Origin: Clostridiales bacterium
GTDB taxonomy: Bacteria; Bacillota; Clostridia; Lachnospirales; Lachnospiraceae
DNA length: 63,244 nucleotides
Assembly (NCBI GenBank): GCA_029098165.1
Contig: JAQXNU010000151.1
Location: 1 to 63,244, forward strand
Reading direction: 5' to 3'
This document shows positions 35,552 to 45,372 of this stretch, piece after piece. Made by a program: the position numbers and the translations under genes. Each line of letters opens with the position of its first letter. Within the stretch, counting starts at the first letter, position 1. A model generated the notes under the pieces. It searched no databases, was not told the DNA's origin, and was given only the letters and a program-made list of their open reading frames with translations.

Positions 35552-35587
35552 GCTTAAAGATAACGTAAGTTGAAAGAGGTGGAATGA

Positions 35588-36277
35588 TTGGGTAAGAAAG
35601 TACTCGTTGTTGATGATGAAAAAATTATTGTTAAAGGACTTCGCTTCACACTAGAGCAAGATGGTATGGAAGTTGATTGTGCATATGATGGAGAAGAGGC
35701 AGTCGAAGCTGCGAAGCAAAAGGAATATGATATCGTTTTACTCGACGTTATGTTACCAAAACTTTCAGGTTTTGACGTATGTCAGCAGATTCGAGAATTT
35801 TCTAATATGCCGATCATTATGCTAACGGCAAAAGGCGATGATATGGATAAGATTCTGGGCTTAGAATATGGCGCAGACGATTATATCACAAAGCCATTTA
35901 ATATTCTGGAAGTAAAAGCTAGAATTAAAGCAATTATGCGACGTAATGCAAGAAATGCTGCGGAGAATGAAGCATCAAAGGTAATTACGTACGGAGATAT
36001 GAAAATGGATATCGAGAGTCGTCGTGTATTTATTGCTGATCATGAGATCAATCTGACAGCAAAGGAATTCGATGTACTTGAACTGTTAATATTGAATCCA
36101 AATAAAGTATACAGTAGAGAAAATTTGCTTAACATTGTCTGGGGATATGATTATCCTGGAGATGTAAGAACAGTCGATGTGCATATACGTCGTTTGAGAG
36201 AAAAGATAGAAGAAAATCCAAGCGAACCAAAGTATGTACATACAAAATGGGGTGTTGGATATTATTTCAAAAATTAA
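35588..36277 (+). CDS. OmpR-family response regulator
   Basis: A 229-residue regulator. The receiver domain covers 1-115 (VDDEKIIVKG; phosphoacceptor Asp in VLLDVMLPKLSG; Lys in DYITKPFN), and the C-terminal winged-helix DNA-binding domain covers about 135-229 (TAKEFDVLELL; VDVHIRRLREKI). A TTG start at 35588 is supported by GAGGTGG six bases upstream; no in-frame ATG fits. It overlaps or abuts the sensor kinase gene. Confidence 0.93.
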   Translation: MGKKVLVVDDEKIIVKGLRFTLEQDGMEVDCAYDGEEAVEAAKQKEYDIVLLDVMLPKLSGFDVCQQIREFSNMPIIMLTAKGDDMDKILGLEYGADDYITKPFNILEVKARIKAIMRRNARNAAENEASKVITYGDMKMDIESRRVFIADHEINLTAKEFDVLELLILNPNKVYSRENLLNIVWGYDYPGDVRTVDVHIRRLREKIEENPSEPKYVHTKWGVGYYFKN

Positions 36278-37697
36278 AAAGAAATTTAAAATACTAACAA
36301 GCATGCGTGTGCATATTATGATAGCTTTGATGCTGGTCGGAATGATTCCGACCGGCATTTTAACAAATGTCTTATTTGATGCATATACGCAGCAAAGTAT
36401 TGATGATAAAATTGCTTATGTACAGTCAGCTGGTACGAATCTTGCCAATAAGATCATCTTTACCGGCTATTTTTCTAATCCTTCCACAGGAATCGAAGTC
36501 AATACAGAGTTGAACTTACTCGCAAATCAATATGATGGGCGTATTCTTGTGGTGGATGAAGATTTATGTATCATTCATGATACATTTGAACGAGAAGTGA
36601 ATAAGGTTCTAATTTCTAGCGAGGCAATTAAGTGTTTACGCGGAAAGAGTTCTATAGTAAAAAATGCGATAAAAAAGCGTGCGGAGATAACAATTCCGAT
36701 CACTCGGACGGATACTCAGGCGACCATTGGTGTGATTATCATCAATGTATCCTTAGAGAGCGAGTATGCTATTTTGGAGAATATGAGAGTTCAGACGACA
36801 ATCTATATGATCGTTATCTTCTGTGTTCTTACGATGATCGCGTTTTTATATTCGAAAAGACTTGTAAAACCATTAAAGTCCATTGTTGCTTCCATTCAGC
36901 ATGTAACGGATGGCTATATGGATGATGAAGTAAAGATTGATGGATATTATGAGATTGAGAAGATCTCCGAAAACTTAAATGAGATGCTTCAAAAGATCCG
37001 TACCTTGGAGGAATCACGACAAGAATTTGTATCGAATGTGTCTCATGAATTAAAGACTCCAATCACATCAATTAAAGTTCTAGCAGATTCGCTGATTACG
37101 CAGCAGGATGTTCCAGTTGAAATCTATCGTGAGTTTATGACGGATATTAATGAGGAAATTGAACGTGAAAATAACATTATCAATGACTTATTATCTTTAG
37201 TCAAGCTGGATAAGAAAACGGGTGAAATGCACATTCAGGAAGTGAATATCAATGAACTTCTTGAAATTATCTTAAAACGTTTGAAACCAATTGCTCAAAA
37301 ACGTAATATCGAAGTGATTTTTGAAAGTTTTCGTTCGGTTGTTGCAGAAGTGGATGAAGTTAAATTATCACTTGCGATTTCAAACTTAATTGAAAATGCA
37401 GTGAAATACAATGTAGATGATGGCTGGGTTCGTGTTTCCTTAAATGCGGATCATAAATATTTTTATGTGAAGGTTGCGGATTCTGGTATTGGTATCCCAG
37501 AAGCAGCGCAAGGCTACATCTTTGATCGTTTTTATCGAGTGGATAAAGCAAGAGCAAGACAAACGGGTGGTACAGGCCTTGGATTATCGATTACTAAGAA
37601 TGTTGTGTTAATGCACAATGGAGCTGTCAAAGTTTATAGTAAGGAAAATGAGGGCTCAACATTTACAATTCGTATTCCACTTAGCTATATTCCTTAA
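36234..37697 (+). CDS. Sensor histidine kinase
   Basis: Up to 487 residues. A first membrane helix lies near 28-50, an extracytoplasmic sensor domain near 51-185, and a second helix near 187-207. HAMP follows, then HisKA with the phospho-His in VSNVSHELKTPITS, and HATPase (ADSGIGIPE; GTGLGLSIT). Partner of the preceding regulator. The start is uncertain: ATG 36234 overlaps the regulator by 44 nt and has no ribosome binding site; GTG 36252 or TTG 36255 are alternatives. Confidence 0.92.
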   Translation: MYIQNGVLDIISKIKKKFKILTSMRVHIMIALMLVGMIPTGILTNVLFDAYTQQSIDDKIAYVQSAGTNLANKIIFTGYFSNPSTGIEVNTELNLLANQYDGRILVVDEDLCIIHDTFEREVNKVLISSEAIKCLRGKSSIVKNAIKKRAEITIPITRTDTQATIGVIIINVSLESEYAILENMRVQTTIYMIVIFCVLTMIAFLYSKRLVKPLKSIVASIQHVTDGYMDDEVKIDGYYEIEKISENLNEMLQKIRTLEESRQEFVSNVSHELKTPITSIKVLADSLITQQDVPVEIYREFMTDINEEIERENNIINDLLSLVKLDKKTGEMHIQEVNINELLEIILKRLKPIAQKRNIEVIFESFRSVVAEVDEVKLSLAISNLIENAVKYNVDDGWVRVSLNADHKYFYVKVADSGIGIPEAAQGYIFDRFYRVDKARARQTGGTGLGLSITKNVVLMHNGAVKVYSKENEGSTFTIRIPLSYIP

Positions 37698-37726
37698 GGA
37701 AAAATGCAAAGGAGTTAGGACAAAGT

Positions 37727-38653
37727 ATGAAAAAGACATATTGGATATTCGTGCTTTGTTTCCTTGTCTTGTTTTCGGGGTGTAGAAAAAAGGAACAGGA
37801 AACAGACACAGGATTTAAGATTTATTATATCGACCAAGATGAAACAAAACTCATGTCAGAGAATTATACGTTACAGGGCAAGGATATGAATTCACAGATC
37901 AATGAATTAATGGTCGCAGTAAAGAAGCAGCCAACGAATCCTGATATGCGTTTAGCAATCCCGGAAGCTGTTACGTTCATCGGTCATAATTTTGGAGAAG
38001 CGGGGCAGCTTCAGTTGATCTTTGATGAAGATTATAATACTGTGACTGGAGTTCAAGAGGTATTAATGCGTGCTTCGATTGTTAAGACATTTACTCAGAT
38101 TGAAGGCGTGAAAGAAGTAGAGTTCTTTATCAACCGATTTCCATTAAGTAAGGGAGATGTACTGATCGGTCGTATGCGGGCGGATGATTTTATCGATACG
38201 GTTGGTGAGATGACGACGTATTCACAAAATGCAGTAATTTCGATTTATTTTTCTAATAGCACAGGAGATGCATTAGTAGAATCTCAGCGTCAGGTGGAAT
38301 ACTCTGGTAATGTTACACTAGAGCAGGTCATCATTGAACAGCTAATCGATGGACCAACTGAAAAAAAAGAAGAAGCCGTGTTGCGTGGAACACTTCCATC
38401 GGATACGATACTGAACAAAGTAACGAAAAAGGATGGAATATGTAGTGTGGATTTTAATGAAGCATTTCTTAATCCTGTAGAAGGCATTAGCCCAGAAGTT
38501 ACCATCTATTCCATCGTAAATACACTAGTTGAGCAGCCAACTGTAGATAAAGTTCAATTCACGATTAATGGAAAAAACGTAGAGAGTTACAAATCCATAC
38601 CGTTTGATAAGGTGTTTGAACGTAACTTAAATATTATTGAAGGCGAAAAATAA
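37727..38653 (+). CDS. GerMN-domain lipoprotein
   Basis: A 308-residue lipoprotein. The signal peptide ends in a lipobox (LFSGC, Cys at about 19). One GerMN domain, related to spore germination protein GerM and to LpqB, is visible at about 160-290 (LEQVIIEQLIDGP; DGICSVDFNEAFL), and the region of about 50-150 looks like a second, diverged copy. It follows the histidine kinase by 29 nt, a common arrangement where the lipoprotein tunes the kinase's sensing. AAAGGAGT upstream of ATG. Confidence 0.88.
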   Translation: MKKTYWIFVLCFLVLFSGCRKKEQETDTGFKIYYIDQDETKLMSENYTLQGKDMNSQINELMVAVKKQPTNPDMRLAIPEAVTFIGHNFGEAGQLQLIFDEDYNTVTGVQEVLMRASIVKTFTQIEGVKEVEFFINRFPLSKGDVLIGRMRADDFIDTVGEMTTYSQNAVISIYFSNSTGDALVESQRQVEYSGNVTLEQVIIEQLIDGPTEKKEEAVLRGTLPSDTILNKVTKKDGICSVDFNEAFLNPVEGISPEVTIYSIVNTLVEQPTVDKVQFTINGKNVESYKSIPFDKVFERNLNIIEGEK

Positions 38654-38669
38654 CAGATGGAGGCATGGG

Positions 38670-41045
38670 ATGATAAAACGACCACTGCTTGGATGGGTGG
38701 TTTCGTTAGTGCTCGGAATGTTATGTTATCAATGGAAGAGCGTTTATGTTATCGTCCTGGGATTGATTCTTTTTCTATTCTTATACTTTTTCAGAAAAGG
38801 AATTCGTATTTCTTGGCGATTTAGATTATGTAAAAGAACGTATTCTATTTGTTTATTTACGAAAGAAGACTGGCATCGATATGTATGGCCAGTCTTTTTT
38901 ATTCTTGGATTTATCTGTATGGTTCAGGCAAAGCAGGTGAGTCCACTGGAATCCGAACTTGCCAGTACTATGGAGGGAAGAATGTATGGCGAAGTTTCGG
39001 ATATCAGAAAAAAAGGAGATACAATAACACTTCTAGTGGAACATATCAAAGTCTATCAAGAAGCAAAAGATCAGTGGTATGAGGATGACTCCAAGGCTGT
39101 CATTTATACAAAACAAGACTTAGAGTTTTCTATTGGAAATCAGCTTCTTATTCGTGGAACGATCTTCGCATTATCGAAAGCGACAAATCCAGGTCAATTT
39201 GATGAATCTTCGTACTATAAAGCAAAAGGTGTGAGCTGCAAAGCATTTGCAGAGGACATTCAAATTACAGATCATAAAACATCCTTTTTGGCGAATTTCA
39301 TTTATCGCACTCGATGTCAGCTAACAGAGCAGATTCAAGCATTACTGCCGAAAGAAGAAGCAGGATTGATGAGTGCAATTTTGTTTGGAGATAAGACTTT
39401 ATTATCCGAGGAGACAAAAGAACTATATCAAAAAAATGGCTTTGCTCATATTATGGCGGTCTCTGGTTTACATATTTCGCTATTAGGTTATGGACTATAT
39501 GTTCTTTTACGTAAAATCACAGCGCCTGTATGGTTCGCTGCTGGGGTACCTGTGATCGTATTAATCTTTTATGGAGCACTAGTGGGATTTACGGTATCGG
39601 CCTGTCGCGCGATATTAATGTTTGCTATCTTGATGTTATCGGTTTGCATTGGACGATGGTATGACATGAATTCGGCTCTTTCGCTTGCAGCGATTATCTT
39701 ATTGCTAAAGCAACCACTTCAACTCTATGAACCAGGATTTTTACTCTCCTTTGCTGCGGTAATTGGTATTGCAGTTATAAATCCAAAATTGTGTGAAGCA
39801 TTTGCTAAGAAAGGGGAAAAGGGACTTAAAATCAAAAAGTCACTGCTGATTAGTATTTCTACACAGCTTGTGACCTTGCCTCTTACCTGCTACTTTTTCT
39901 ATGAAATCGCACCTTATTCGATACTGATCAATCTTATTCTTTTACCACTATGTTCATTTCTAGTCTTAACCTCCTTGATTGCTTGTTTGACCTCTTTTCT
40001 TTTTATTCCTCTAGGAAGGTTTCTCATTGGTGGTTCATACTATCTGTTGCAGTTCTTTTCTTTTATCTTACATATCCCAGAAAGATTACCATATCATCTG
40101 ATCTTAGTCGGTCAGCTGTCCATCCTTCAGATGGTAGGATATTATCTTATACTATTTGCTACCTACTTTATTTATTGCTATGAATCAAGAAAGTGGAGCT
40201 GGTTTGGACTCATATTCTTACTTCTGTTTTTTCAAGTTCAGCTTCCAAATGGAATTTATCTTGCTTGTCTTGATGTATCGCAGGGAGATTGTTTTGTGCT
40301 CACATCCAAGGAACAGGTGATTATGATTGATGGGGGATCATCGGATGTTGATCATGTTTATGAGTATCGTATTCATCCGTTCTTAAAATCAAAGGGGATT
40401 CGACATATCAATACAATATTTATTAGTCATGCAGATCAAGATCATGTGAGTGGTATTTTAGAATGTGTTGAGCAGATAACGTCCAATTCCTTGGCGTTGA
40501 AGGATTACGATGGACAGACTACCATTGGCAGAATTGTAGTACCGAATCTAAATGTTTATGATGAGGCATATCAGAAGATCATCCAGTTAGCACAGAAAAA
40601 GAACATTTCTGTTGTAACGATGGAGTCAGGTCAGGCATGTCAGATTGGAGATATTACCTTTCGGGCATTGTTTCCACAGAAAGGAGAAGCAGTGGAAAAT
40701 CGAAACAATACTTCCCTTGTATTATGGGCGAAATCAGGCGAGTTTGATGGTCTGTTTTTAGGAGATATCGATCAGACAATGGAGGAGAGGGTGGTAGAAA
40801 ATTATTATCCAGAGATACTAGGAGAACATTTTGAATTTTTGAAGGTTGCACATCATGGTTCAAGAAATTCTTCGAGTGAAAAGTTGTTAGAAGTGGTAAA
40901 ACCAGAACTTGCAGTCATCAGTGTTGGAAAGAAGAACCGGTATGGGCATCCACACAAAGAGACAATAAAACGGCTGCATTTGTGTGGGTGTAGAATTCAA
41001 ATGACAAGAGAAAGTGGTGCAATAGAATTGAAAAAGTTTCCTTAA
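38670..41045 (+). CDS. comEC: ComEC/Rec2-type DNA uptake channel
   Basis: A 791-residue integral membrane protein that takes single-stranded DNA into the cell. The N-terminal DUF4131-type region (1-190) is followed by the Competence domain with multiple helices (about 215-485; HIMAVSGLHISLLGYGLY). The C-terminal metallo-beta-lactamase-like domain spans about 525-790 (LDVSQGDCFVL; FISHADQDHVSG; KVAHHGSRNSS), thought to degrade the non-transported strand. ATG 38670 is chosen for GGAGG upstream; a longer ORF start at 38637 overlaps the GerMN gene. Confidence 0.95.
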   Translation: MIKRPLLGWVVSLVLGMLCYQWKSVYVIVLGLILFLFLYFFRKGIRISWRFRLCKRTYSICLFTKEDWHRYVWPVFFILGFICMVQAKQVSPLESELASTMEGRMYGEVSDIRKKGDTITLLVEHIKVYQEAKDQWYEDDSKAVIYTKQDLEFSIGNQLLIRGTIFALSKATNPGQFDESSYYKAKGVSCKAFAEDIQITDHKTSFLANFIYRTRCQLTEQIQALLPKEEAGLMSAILFGDKTLLSEETKELYQKNGFAHIMAVSGLHISLLGYGLYVLLRKITAPVWFAAGVPVIVLIFYGALVGFTVSACRAILMFAILMLSVCIGRWYDMNSALSLAAIILLLKQPLQLYEPGFLLSFAAVIGIAVINPKLCEAFAKKGEKGLKIKKSLLISISTQLVTLPLTCYFFYEIAPYSILINLILLPLCSFLVLTSLIACLTSFLFIPLGRFLIGGSYYLLQFFSFILHIPERLPYHLILVGQLSILQMVGYYLILFATYFIYCYESRKWSWFGLIFLLLFFQVQLPNGIYLACLDVSQGDCFVLTSKEQVIMIDGGSSDVDHVYEYRIHPFLKSKGIRHINTIFISHADQDHVSGILECVEQITSNSLALKDYDGQTTIGRIVVPNLNVYDEAYQKIIQLAQKKNISVVTMESGQACQIGDITFRALFPQKGEAVENRNNTSLVLWAKSGEFDGLFLGDIDQTMEERVVENYYPEILGEHFEFLKVAHHGSRNSSSEKLLEVVKPELAVISVGKKNRYGHPHKETIKRLHLCGCRIQMTRESGAIELKKFP

Positions 41046-41224
41046 AATTTAGGTACAACAATGAGATTAATAAAACTACAAGAAAGTGCACTATATATCA
41101 TAAAAGCTAGAAAAAATCTCTCTACTAAAATAATTAAATATATAATGTTATACATTATTACTACAGAAATATACATATTCATACAAAGATTGTATGTCGC
41201 AACATATGTAGATTGGAGGAAAAT

Positions 41225-41560
41225 ATGAGGAGTTTAAGACGTTTCAGAGTGAAAATATTTGCAGTCGCGTTACTCATTACTTTGGTCCCAGATCGTATGG
41301 TTGGGGTTGCACCTATCGTAGCGCATGCAGAAAGTTTATCGGTTTGGCATCGAAATGGGAATCCATCGGATTATGACAAAGATGGCTTTTATTATGATGG
41401 TCATGGTTGTAAAGGTGATGTTGTAATTCCAGATAATGTGACTAAGATTAGTGATGGTGCATTTATGCAGAACACTAATATTACGAGTGTTAATGTTAAA
41501 AAAGGATCTTATGCTGAACAGTATGCAATCGATCATGGAATTAACTACAAAGTAAAATAG
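41225..41560 (+). CDS. Small secreted BspA-type (LRR_5-like) protein
   Basis: A 111-residue exported protein. The signal peptide ends near VAHAES (residue 36-38). The rest holds one BspA-type leucine-rich unit (IPDNVTKISDGAFMQNTNIT) and the typical cap SYAEQYAIDHGINYKVK. Larger members have many such units, so this is a minimal one. GGAGG lies five to six bases before ATG 41225. Single gene with its own terminator. Confidence 0.8.
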   Translation: MRSLRRFRVKIFAVALLITLVPDRMVGVAPIVAHAESLSVWHRNGNPSDYDKDGFYYDGHGCKGDVVIPDNVTKISDGAFMQNTNITSVNVKKGSYAEQYAIDHGINYKVK

Positions 41561-41568
41561 TAATGTAT

Positions 41569-41614
41569 AACAAGGCCCAAAAAGAATGTAGTAATATCCT
41601 TTTAGGGCTTTGTT
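41569..41614 (+). terminator. Terminator after the BspA-type gene
   Basis: Arms AACAAGGCCC (41569-41578) and GGGCTTTGTT (41605-41614), with the stem extended inward by an AAAAAG/TTTTAG segment. It can work in both directions. Confidence 0.75.
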
Positions 41615-41662
41615 ATATTGCACAAATTTGAATTAAGTGTTTTTTTCATTTTACGAAAGTTC

Positions 41663-41691
41663 TTGAAAATTGGTGGTGAAAATAGTATACT
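41663..41691 (+). promoter_or_regulatory. Promoter TTGAAA-17-TATACT of the phospholipid gene cluster
   Basis: The -35 TTGAAA is at 41663-41668 and TATACT at 41686-41691, with a 17-bp spacer. TSS expected near 41698. This argues for the TTG start at 41748, because an ATG at 41703 would leave almost no leader. Confidence 0.7.
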
Positions 41692-41747
41692 CTTAGGTAT
41701 GAATGAATAACGGTTTTAATCGTTTTAGGGTGGGGGACCAGGCGTTG

Positions 41748-42791
41748 ACTAAAAAATATTTGAAAGTTGTTATTAATACGCTATTTCTTATAGCGGTATT
41801 TGTTGCAACTGCTTATATTGTGTTTAAAGACCAGGAAATAGGAGCCGTAATAGATTCAATCCATCGAGCAAAGAAGAGTTATATTATACTTGGTATGATG
41901 CTATCCATTGCATTTGTGTGCAGTGAATCATTGATTATTCATTATCTCATGCATACGATCAGACAAGGAGTCAGTATAGTACGGTGTATAATTTATTCAT
42001 TCGTAGGATTTTTTTTCAGTGCAGTTACACCAAGCGCAACCGGTGGACAACCTATGCAGGTTGTCTGGATGAGGCGAGATGGAATTAGTGTGGCGGTCTC
42101 ATCATTTGTTTTAATGATCGTTACAGCTGCATATAAAACGGTACTGATTATTATGTGTGCCATTGCAGCAATATTTGAATGGAATTTTATTTCGTCATAT
42201 GCTTCAAGTATATGGTTTTTAATTATAATAGGAATTATCTGTAATGTTAGTTTTGTTCTATTCTTAGTTTTTGCATTATTTCGACAATCTTGGTTAACTG
42301 ATACGATTGGAAAAGTGATTTTCTGGCTTGGAAAGCATCGTATTATCAAGAATCGAGAAAAATGGTTAAAAAAAGCTTGGAAATCATTGAGTAAATATGA
42401 TAAGAGTGCCGATTATATCAAACAGAATAAACCGGTTTTGGTTCATGTCTTTTTGATGACCATATTTCAGCGATTGTGTCTGTTTGCAGTAACTTATGTG
42501 GTTTATCGAGCATTTGGACTGCATAACGCAAGTGCAGTCCAGATCATCTCATTACAGACGATAATTGCTTTAGCAGTTGATTCGTTACCATTGCCAGGTG
42601 CGATGGGCGCAAGTGAAAGTAGCTTTTTAATTATCTTTTTAACAGTATTTGGTGAGGAATTCGTTCTACCAGGAATGTTATTGAGCAGAGGAATTACTTA
42701 CTACGCAATGATCATTGTGAGTGCTGTAATTACACTTGTGTCATATCTTCTGGTAAGTCGTAAGAAAAATTTAGAGAGTGGTGGACTTTAG
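41748..42791 (+). CDS. Flippase-like membrane protein (lysylphosphatidylglycerol synthase TM region / UPF0104)
   Basis: About 347 residues with eight or nine membrane helices. Family marks: FFFSAVTPSATGGQPMQVVW and LPLPGAMGASESSF. The domain is the membrane part of MprF and is also found alone, where it is thought to move lipids across the bilayer. The C-terminal aminoacyl-transferase domain of MprF is absent. TTG 41748 is preferred (GGTGGGGG about nine bases upstream); ATG 41703 is the alternative. Heads a cluster with pssA and psd, supporting a phospholipid role. Confidence 0.85.
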   Translation, partial: TKKYLKVVINTLFLIAVFVATAYIVFKDQEIGAVIDSIHRAKKSYIILGMMLSIAFVCSESLIIHYLMHTIRQGVSIVRCIIYSFVGFFFSAVTPSATGGQPMQVVWMRRDGISVAVSSFVLMIVTAAYKTVLIIMCAIAAIFEWNFISSYASSIWFLIIIGIICNVSFVLFLVFALFRQSWLTDTIGKVIFWLGKHRIIKNREKWLKKAWKSLSKYDKSADYIKQNKPVLVHVFLMTIFQRLCLFAVTYVVYRAFGLHNASAVQIISLQTIIALAVDSLPLPGAMGASESSFLIIFLTVFGEEFVLPGMLLSRGITYYAMIIVSAVITLVSYLLVSRKKNLESGGL

Positions 42792-42792
42792 T

Positions 42793-43413
42793 ATGATAGG
42801 ATTTTATAATTATTCGGTAATCTTAACTTATGTAGGCTTAGCAGCTTCCATGATCGGTATTACAGAGATATTTCAAGGAAACTTTCGATGGGCGTTGTTA
42901 TGTCTGATCATATCAGGAACTTGCGATATGTTTGATGGCAAGGTTGCCAGAGCAATGAAGAAGCGAAGCGATGAGGCAAAAGTATTTGGAATTCAGATTG
43001 ATTCTTTATGTGATTTAGTATGTTTTGGCGTATTACCTGGATTATTCGGATATTTTACATGTGAAAACCGTACATTAGGTACGATTGCAGCAGTATTGTT
43101 TGCATTAGCAGCAGTTATTCGTTTAGGATACTTTAACGTAAAAGAAATGGCAAGACAACAGCAGACAACAGAACATAGAAAGTATTATCAAGGATTACCT
43201 GTTACAACAATCTCCATGATACTTCCAAGTGCATATATCATCCGTGAATTGATCGGAGCAAAATATATCCCAGGATATTTTTATTCTATCGTATTATTGA
43301 TCGTTTCTTTCTTGTTTGTCTATGATTTTAAAGTAAAAAAACCAGGCAATACAGGATGCGTTATTATGTCTATCTATGGTGTCGCTATCTTAGTTGGTGT
43401 TCTTCTAGTTTAG
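42793..43413 (+). CDS. pssA: CDP-diacylglycerol-serine O-phosphatidyltransferase
   Basis: A 206-residue membrane enzyme making phosphatidylserine from CDP-diacylglycerol and serine. The CDP-alcohol phosphotransferase motif is complete: DMFDGKVARAMKK, then FGIQIDSLCDLVCFG (D-G-x2-A-R-x8-G-x3-D-x3-D). About six membrane helices. The start at 42793 overlaps the end of the flippase-like gene region by spacing of one base, with AGAGTGGTGG upstream. The next gene, psd, uses its product. Confidence 0.93.
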   Translation: MIGFYNYSVILTYVGLAASMIGITEIFQGNFRWALLCLIISGTCDMFDGKVARAMKKRSDEAKVFGIQIDSLCDLVCFGVLPGLFGYFTCENRTLGTIAAVLFALAAVIRLGYFNVKEMARQQQTTEHRKYYQGLPVTTISMILPSAYIIRELIGAKYIPGYFYSIVLLIVSFLFVYDFKVKKPGNTGCVIMSIYGVAILVGVLLV

Positions 43414-43435
43414 GGTTAATGAAAGAGGTTATGGA

Positions 43436-44302
43436 ATGAAATATAGAGATCGAAATGGTAATTCAGTTAGCACCACAACAAAACAGGATAAAACCTTAGA
43501 ATTTATATATTCCAAGGCTCCAATGCGTATGTTATTACGTGTTCTTGCGGGACCTTCGGTTTCAAAAATTGCTGGTAAGTTCTTGGATACATGGCCATCC
43601 ACATTTCTGATTGACTCTTTTGTAAAAAAGAACAATATTCAGATGAAAGATTATGAACGAAAAAGATATCGTTCGTATAACGAATTCTTTACTCGTAAAA
43701 TCAAGAAAAGTAAGCGTCCGATTGATAAGACACCATCTACGCTGATTGCGCCTTGTGATGGAAAAGCGACTGCATATCCAATCACGTTAGATGCAAAGTT
43801 TAAGATTAAGAATTCATATTATACCATTGAATCTATGTTACGTAATCGTGAACTTGCAAAACAATTTGTCGGTGGTACATGTGTTATTTTAAGATTAACG
43901 GTTGATAATTATCATAGATACTGTTATGTGGATGATGCTTTCAAGGAACGCAATCACTTTATTAATGGTAAATTATATACCGTAAATCCTGTTATACTTG
44001 ATCATGTAAATATCTATAAAGAGAATTCAAGATCCTACTGTGTTATGAATACCAAAAATTTTGGGAAAGTAGTGCAAATGGAAGTAGGTGCTCTGATGGT
44101 TGGTAAGATCAATAATTATCATCGCCAGGCAGTGGTTAAGAGAGGACAGGAAAAGGGCAAGTTCGAATTTGGTGGTTCTACCTGTGTTCTTCTTTTACAG
44201 CGTGATGCGGTAGGCATTGATGAAGATATCTTAAAGAACACACGTGAAGGTTACGAAACGGTGATTAAGATGGGTGAACAAATTGGAAAGGCGTTATTTT
44301 AA
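43436..44302 (+). CDS. psd: Phosphatidylserine decarboxylase proenzyme
   Basis: A 288-residue decarboxylase giving phosphatidylethanolamine. Proenzymes self-cleave at a Gly-Ser to make a pyruvoyl group; the site is FGGSTCVLLLQ (about residue 240-243). LTVDNYHRYCYVDDA supplies conserved catalytic residues. Length fits the longer Gram-positive type. It lies 22 nt after pssA with AAAGAGG upstream, so the two genes form a PS-to-PE pathway unit. Confidence 0.94.
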   Translation: MKYRDRNGNSVSTTTKQDKTLEFIYSKAPMRMLLRVLAGPSVSKIAGKFLDTWPSTFLIDSFVKKNNIQMKDYERKRYRSYNEFFTRKIKKSKRPIDKTPSTLIAPCDGKATAYPITLDAKFKIKNSYYTIESMLRNRELAKQFVGGTCVILRLTVDNYHRYCYVDDAFKERNHFINGKLYTVNPVILDHVNIYKENSRSYCVMNTKNFGKVVQMEVGALMVGKINNYHRQAVVKRGQEKGKFEFGGSTCVLLLQRDAVGIDEDILKNTREGYETVIKMGEQIGKALF

Positions 44303-44317
44303 TTAAGGGAACCTTAC

Positions 44318-45295
44318 ATGAATACAATAAAACAGCATATTAAAAATAATGAATATAAAAACTGTTATCTGATTTATGGTACAGAGGCTTATATGAAACG
44401 ACTTTATAAGAATAAGTTGAAGGCAGCCATACTTTCGGATAGTGATGATATGAATTATACGTATGCGGAAGGCAAGGATATCAATGTGGATGAAATTATC
44501 CACATTGCAGAAACCATGCCTTTTTTTAATGACAGACGTTTAATTCTGATTGAGAATAGCGGATGGTTTAAGTCAGCTAATACATTTGCAGATTTTCTAA
44601 AAGAGATGCCAGATACCACGTATATCGTATTTGTGGAAAATGAAGTCGATAAGAGAAACCGACTGTTTAAAGCAGTGAAAGACAAAGGCTATATTAGTGA
44701 GATGAATGGCCTAGATGAAAAAAATCTGAAGTTGTGGATTGCATCTTTATTAAAGCGAGATGAGAAGAAGGCTACGGAAGCGACTGTAACCTACTTTCTA
44801 AATAAAGTAGGTTCTAATATGGACAATATTGAAACAGAGCTTAGCAAGTTAATGGCTTATTGTTATGGTCGAGATATTATAACGAATGAAGATGTGGACA
44901 TGGTATGCAGTGAACAGATTACTGGTAAGATGTTCGTAATGCTAGACTCCATAGCGAGTAAAAATCAGACAAAGGCACTGGAATTATATTATGATCTGAT
45001 TACATTAAGAGAAAAGCCGATGACGATTCTTTATCTGTTGATCCGTCATATGAATATATTACTTCAGGTAAAAGCTTACCAGGAGAAGAGAAACGATAAT
45101 GTAACGATTGCTTCTAAGATTGGAGTACCACCATTTGCAGTAAGCAAATATCTTCAGCAGTCCAAGAATTTTAAAAATCAAGTGTTGTTAAATGCAATCA
45201 AGCTTGGAACAGAGTATGAAGAATTAGTTAAGACGGGACGTATGATCGATCAGATTGCTGTGGAAATGCTGATTATACAGATTGTTGCAATGTAA
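44318..45295 (+). CDS. holA: DNA polymerase III subunit delta
   Basis: A 325-residue clamp-loader subunit that opens the beta sliding clamp. The N-terminal part (NCYLIYGTEAYMKRLYKN) and the central ETELSKLMAYCYGRDIIT segment match HolA. The C-terminal helical domain has the usual YDLITLREKPMTILYLLIRH. It follows psd by 15 nt; in many Firmicutes holA lies instead after comEC, which is 3.3 kb upstream here. ATG start, purine-rich AAGGGAA upstream. Confidence 0.92.
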   Translation: MNTIKQHIKNNEYKNCYLIYGTEAYMKRLYKNKLKAAILSDSDDMNYTYAEGKDINVDEIIHIAETMPFFNDRRLILIENSGWFKSANTFADFLKEMPDTTYIVFVENEVDKRNRLFKAVKDKGYISEMNGLDEKNLKLWIASLLKRDEKKATEATVTYFLNKVGSNMDNIETELSKLMAYCYGRDIITNEDVDMVCSEQITGKMFVMLDSIASKNQTKALELYYDLITLREKPMTILYLLIRHMNILLQVKAYQEKRNDNVTIASKIGVPPFAVSKYLQQSKNFKNQVLLNAIKLGTEYEELVKTGRMIDQIAVEMLIIQIVAM

Positions 45296-45372
45296 AGAAG
45301 AATTATATAAATACGTTAGAAGAAATCAAAGTTAGAAGAAAAACTAGAATATCGATCAAGGGGGGAAACCAA